6,994 bases of DNA from an uncultured Candidatus Melainabacteria bacterium. GTDB taxonomy: Bacteria > Cyanobacteriota > Vampirovibrionia > Gastranaerophilales > Gastranaerophilaceae. Positions 6,401-6,994 of this stretch are shown in pieces (position 1 is the stretch's first letter; every line of letters begins with the position of its first letter). Where the stretch lies: positions 1 to 6,994 of the forward strand of contig CAKUUY010000038.1 of the NCBI GenBank assembly GCA_934693235.1. The letters run 5' to 3'. The position numbers and the translations under genes are program-made. The notes below the pieces were generated by a model that saw only the letters and a list, made by a program, of their open reading frames with translations, had not been told where the DNA came from and ran no database searches.

Positions 6401-6864
6401 ATAGTGACAGCGACAGTGATTCAGATGATGATCCGGTAGTTCCTCCAACTCCAAATAGAAGAACAGATTACAAAGATACGTACAAACAACGTGTTGTTGA
6501 ATATAATGTAAATTCAATAGACAAACGTCATTATATGAGATTTCCTGCTCAAGATAACAGAAACCCTGTTCAATTGGCAGAAAACACACAAATCGATTCA
6601 TTAATTGATATTTCAAGAGGCGGAATTGCTGTAACTCACCATAATGACTTGAAAGTCGGTGATGTTGTTCCGGTAAACATTTCTTATGGAAATTTGAACA
6701 TAAATGCAGACGTAAAGATTGTTTCAGCAACAGATAGACGTGCAGGGGCTGAGTTTACAAATCTTGATCAAATGACAGCAAACAAACTACTTTATATGAA
6801 CTTGCTGTTGGAGGAACAAGCTGCAATGAGAAATCAAACAAATAATTTGTCTTATGTGAAATAA
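3355..6864 (+). CDS. Large secreted filamentous adhesin (haemagglutinin/LktA-like) with Asp-Thr repeat and C-terminal PilZ domain
   Basis: This 1169-residue protein is built as a secreted adhesin. Residues 1-32 form a signal peptide: basic n-region with KADKRK, hydrophobic core, and likely cleavage after VMA. Residues about 33-150 resemble the haemagglutinin/two-partner-secretion N-terminal domain, including FISPNGMVVGSSGVLNVGSL (118-137). Residues about 240-740 are Asn/Gly/Ile-rich, as in a right-handed parallel beta-helix, with five clear tandem units at 267-381. A linker rich in Pro, Asp and Lys leads to a 187-residue D-x repeat (840-1026), then a PilZ domain (about 1056-1155). Adhesins of this type are exported by Sec and often by a partner outer-membrane TpsB pore; no partner gene is in the window. 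Three other Cys are C449 and C454 (CDGGVC) and C615. The PilZ tail is not expected for an exported protein. The likely role is surface attachment; ligand unknown. The closest named group I can suggest is the leukotoxin LktA family of filamentous adhesins, with moderate certainty. The gene appears monocistronic. Confidence 0.85.
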   Translation: MINIKADKRKAVASALTFCFFLQQSFCLQVMATTISGVTGNNGVYDITPTAKNPAGNIGFRKYQNFDLSEGDIANLIFHLQGQDLDTFVNLVDNQINIQGIVNAVNKNGAFNNGHAVFISPNGMVVGSSGVLNVGSLSVLTPDSSSYEKYKSDLRNPSLIANYKSKLGEGTGSVKIDGKVLARNFVDINAADVNIGQNALVMAGVKDATKILSNRQAEALFNQLVNTDNMNANAFSNDNGSITIRTYGANGGTDIAGTMKNFGTGSTEITNLGSKGINISGKSLNSNGDTLLVNSNGEVNVSGTVANKGGKLLVDNTGSGVLIASTGLLSNQGGELIITNTGDNGVNIANGGLVENSTHSANITNSGKNGINVKGHVNANGININNKNSNVVLGDYTGNNNLNSTGNVNIQIENGNLYNFGTKETLIKASKDLNIDVKNGAVGKEVGPCDGGVCTGIGPDGRDLTKSVNVNVDGKIKTISTKGTNESLVNMASLNNNMRVDQIKADGRVILLADSSVKGSKPYDILNASTNSQNPNVEGTGISIISSGNVGSKDKALTFRQNGVKNIFYGDDARNPHVVTDINKPQQGIDILAIKDINVKGMDAADGTKLDTNACAIISRTGDVNAEFSGDVYIRETTAKNVNITTRGKNMYIEHLGEVPTYPQDYYGPNGVKLEKAKLTALDLGSYKDPNEAPAYEHAADSTIVVKNGKIYGKGEGRPSGEQDLTMVADNAYAGGYYFNMGKHRPDGKSTLTKDDTTNPLQNGNDPTKPVSIRTKAVRPDDVTAIGQDPKDRNYYYGGSSQGDDPNYDGTKDPNKQGTEEDDDNLVVPSDDKEPDYPLDTDTDTDTDTDIDTDTDTDTDIDSDNDTDTDMDTDTDTDIDTDTDTDTDIDTDTDTDIDTDTDTDTDMDTDSDTDTDTDTDLDTDTDTDTDIDTDNDTDTDMDTDTDTDIDTDTDTDTDIDTDTDTDVDNDTDSDTDTDLDSDTDIDTDSDTDTDVDSDTDSDTDTDIDTDTDIDSDSDSDSDSDDDPVVPPTPNRRTDYKDTYKQRVVEYNVNSIDKRHYMRFPAQDNRNPVQLAENTQIDSLIDISRGGIAVTHHNDLKVGDVVPVNISYGNLNINADVKIVSATDRRAGAEFTNLDQMTANKLLYMNLLLEEQAAMRNQTNNLSYVK
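3451..3804 (+). other. Haemagglutinin/two-partner-secretion-like N-terminal domain (residues 33-150)
   Basis: Typical elements of the filamentous-haemagglutinin activity domain are present: ITPTAKNPAGNIGFRKYQNF near the start, NIQGIVNAVNKNG in the middle, and AVFISPNGMVVGSSGVLNVG (116-135). The last corresponds to the NPNG-type motif of TpsA proteins, here ISPNG. In characterised TpsA proteins this domain is recognised by the TpsB pore and starts beta-helix folding. Confidence 0.75.
4153..4497 (+). repeat. Five tandem beta-helix repeats in the adhesin (residues 267-381)
   Basis: Five units of 21-25 residues are visible, starting at T267, T290, K311, E335 and S360. Each follows the pattern hydrophobic-x-hydrophobic-x-N-(T/S)-G, then (G)-hydrophobic-N-hydrophobic, then a loop ending in N-x-G-G or N-x-N-G. 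One unit is about one turn of a right-handed parallel beta-helix. The repeats are diverged at DNA level, so they are old. Confidence 0.6.
5872..6432 (+). repeat. 187-residue Asp-x dipeptide repeat, mostly Asp-Thr, with regularly placed hydrophobic residues (residues 840-1026)
   Basis: At DNA level this is an imperfect GAYACN hexamer repeat. At protein level 92 consecutive dipeptides begin with Asp, and three further Asp close the tract, giving 95 Asp in 187 residues with no basic residue. The second position is mainly Thr, then Ser (including five Ser in a row at the end) and a few Asn. In 18 places it is hydrophobic: 11 Ile, 3 Met, 2 Leu and 2 Val. These mostly recur every 4 or 5 dipeptides. 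The tract sits between the beta-helix and PilZ parts. It recalls the Ser-Asp stalks of staphylococcal Clf/Sdr adhesins, which are extended spacers, but Thr replaces Ser. Calcium binding or Thr glycosylation are possible and unproven. Confidence 0.95.
6520..6819 (+). other. PilZ domain, c-di-GMP-binding motifs intact (residues about 1056-1155)
   Basis: Both hallmark motifs of PilZ are present in the right order and spacing. RxxxR is R1058-HYM-R1062, in the linker before the barrel. DxSxxG is D1085-I-S1087-RG-G1090. Following strands fit the six-stranded barrel (GIAV, VGDVVPVNISYG, INADVKIVSA, RRAGAEF), and a final helix (about 1140-1158) closes the protein. In known proteins these motifs grip the c-di-GMP dimer. 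The preceding linker (1034-1057) is basic, in contrast to the acidic tract before it. Confidence 0.88.
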
Positions 6865-6884
6865 GTCAATTATAAATTAAACTG

Positions 6885-6920
6885 AAAAGCTAGGATGTTA
6901 ATATTCATTCTAGCTTTTTT
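6885..6920 (+). terminator. Strong rho-independent terminator after the adhesin gene
   Basis: AAAAGCTAGGATG (6885-6897) pairs with CATTCTAGCTTTT (6906-6918) over 13 positions with one G-T wobble, around an 8-nt loop. The stem runs into a six-T tract at 6915-6920. It begins 20 nt after the stop codon. The A-run in the left arm also makes it partly functional on the other strand. Confidence 0.9.
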
Positions 6921-6923
6921 ATA

Positions 6924-6952
6924 TTGAAAAAAGATTAAGAATATGTTAAAAT
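6924..6952 (+). promoter_or_regulatory. Near-consensus sigma-70-type promoter
   Basis: TTGAAA (6924-6929) and TAAAAT (6947-6952) are separated by exactly 17 nt, and the -10 is preceded by TGT (6944-6946), an extended -10. The promoter starts directly after the terminator, which marks a new transcription unit. Initiation is expected about 7 nt past the -10, at 6958-6960. Confidence 0.7.
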
Positions 6953-6958
6953 GAAAGT

Positions 6959-6994
6959 ATGGATTTTAAAGAAGAGCTGAAAAGTGAAGAATTT
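6959..6994 (+). CDS. Start of an unidentified gene, cut off by the window edge
   Basis: ATG at 6959 opens a frame of 12 codons (MDFKEELKSEEF) that runs off the window. The frame is closed upstream by TAA at 6947-6949, so no earlier in-frame start exists. The competing ATG at 6951 stops after 9 codons. No Shine-Dalgarno precedes it, and the predicted transcription start falls on the ATG itself, so translation would be leaderless. The peptide is too short to identify. A start beyond the window with GAAGAG-like bases as its ribosome binding site is an alternative. Confidence 0.5.
   Translation, partial: MDFKEELKSEEF

Noticed and set aside
5872..6432. CRISPR-like or microsatellite array
   Set aside because: The repetition is an in-frame coding hexamer with no spacers. 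Silent-site variation shows it is coding sequence, not a CRISPR array or simple slippage tract.
5786..6730. Reverse-strand open frame of 314 codons rich in Tyr, Gln, Cys and Leu
   Set aside because: Another frame across the same repeat and PilZ region. Composition is unnatural, and the + strand frame has recognisable domains over the same bases.

Overview
The window is AT-rich, uses Shine-Dalgarno starts, and carries three complete genes, all on the + strand, plus what looks like the first codons of a fourth. The gene content (RimO, a MOP-type flippase, and a very large adhesin with a haemagglutinin-like N-terminus, an Asp-Thr repeat and a PilZ tail) suggests a host-associated bacterium with an outer membrane. 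My best guess is a gut relative of the cyanobacteria (Vampirovibrionia/Melainabacteria, order Gastranaerophilales). This is an inference from gene style and composition, not a proven assignment.

Layout. Positions 1-338 hold no convincing gene. This stretch is CT-rich and packed with short palindromes and an 8-nt tandem repeat, like an interspersed non-coding repeat. Positions 339-1652 encode RimO, the radical-SAM methylthiotransferase that modifies ribosomal protein S12. After a 41-nt gap, 1694-3151 encodes a polytopic polysaccharide/lipid flippase of the MOP superfamily, probably in the same transcript. An intergenic stretch (3152-3354) with weak palindromes and a possible promoter leads to 3355-6864, a 1169-residue secreted adhesin. 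A strong rho-independent terminator (6885-6920) closes that transcript. A good promoter follows at once (6924-6952), with an ATG at 6959 placed where transcription should start.

The adhesin is the notable gene. In order it has a Sec-type signal peptide, a two-partner-secretion-like haemagglutinin domain, a long parallel beta-helix region with tandem repeats of 21-25 residues, and a 187-residue tract in which every second residue is Asp. It ends in a PilZ domain that keeps both c-di-GMP-binding motifs (RxxxR and DxSxxG). PilZ normally senses c-di-GMP in the cytoplasm, so finding it at the end of an apparently exported adhesin, with no membrane helix between, is a topological puzzle. It could mark a c-di-GMP-linked surface adhesin or a PilZ fold reused outside the cytoplasm. 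The flippase and the adhesin both point to cell-surface biology, but they appear to be in separate transcripts and the sequence shows no direct functional link.
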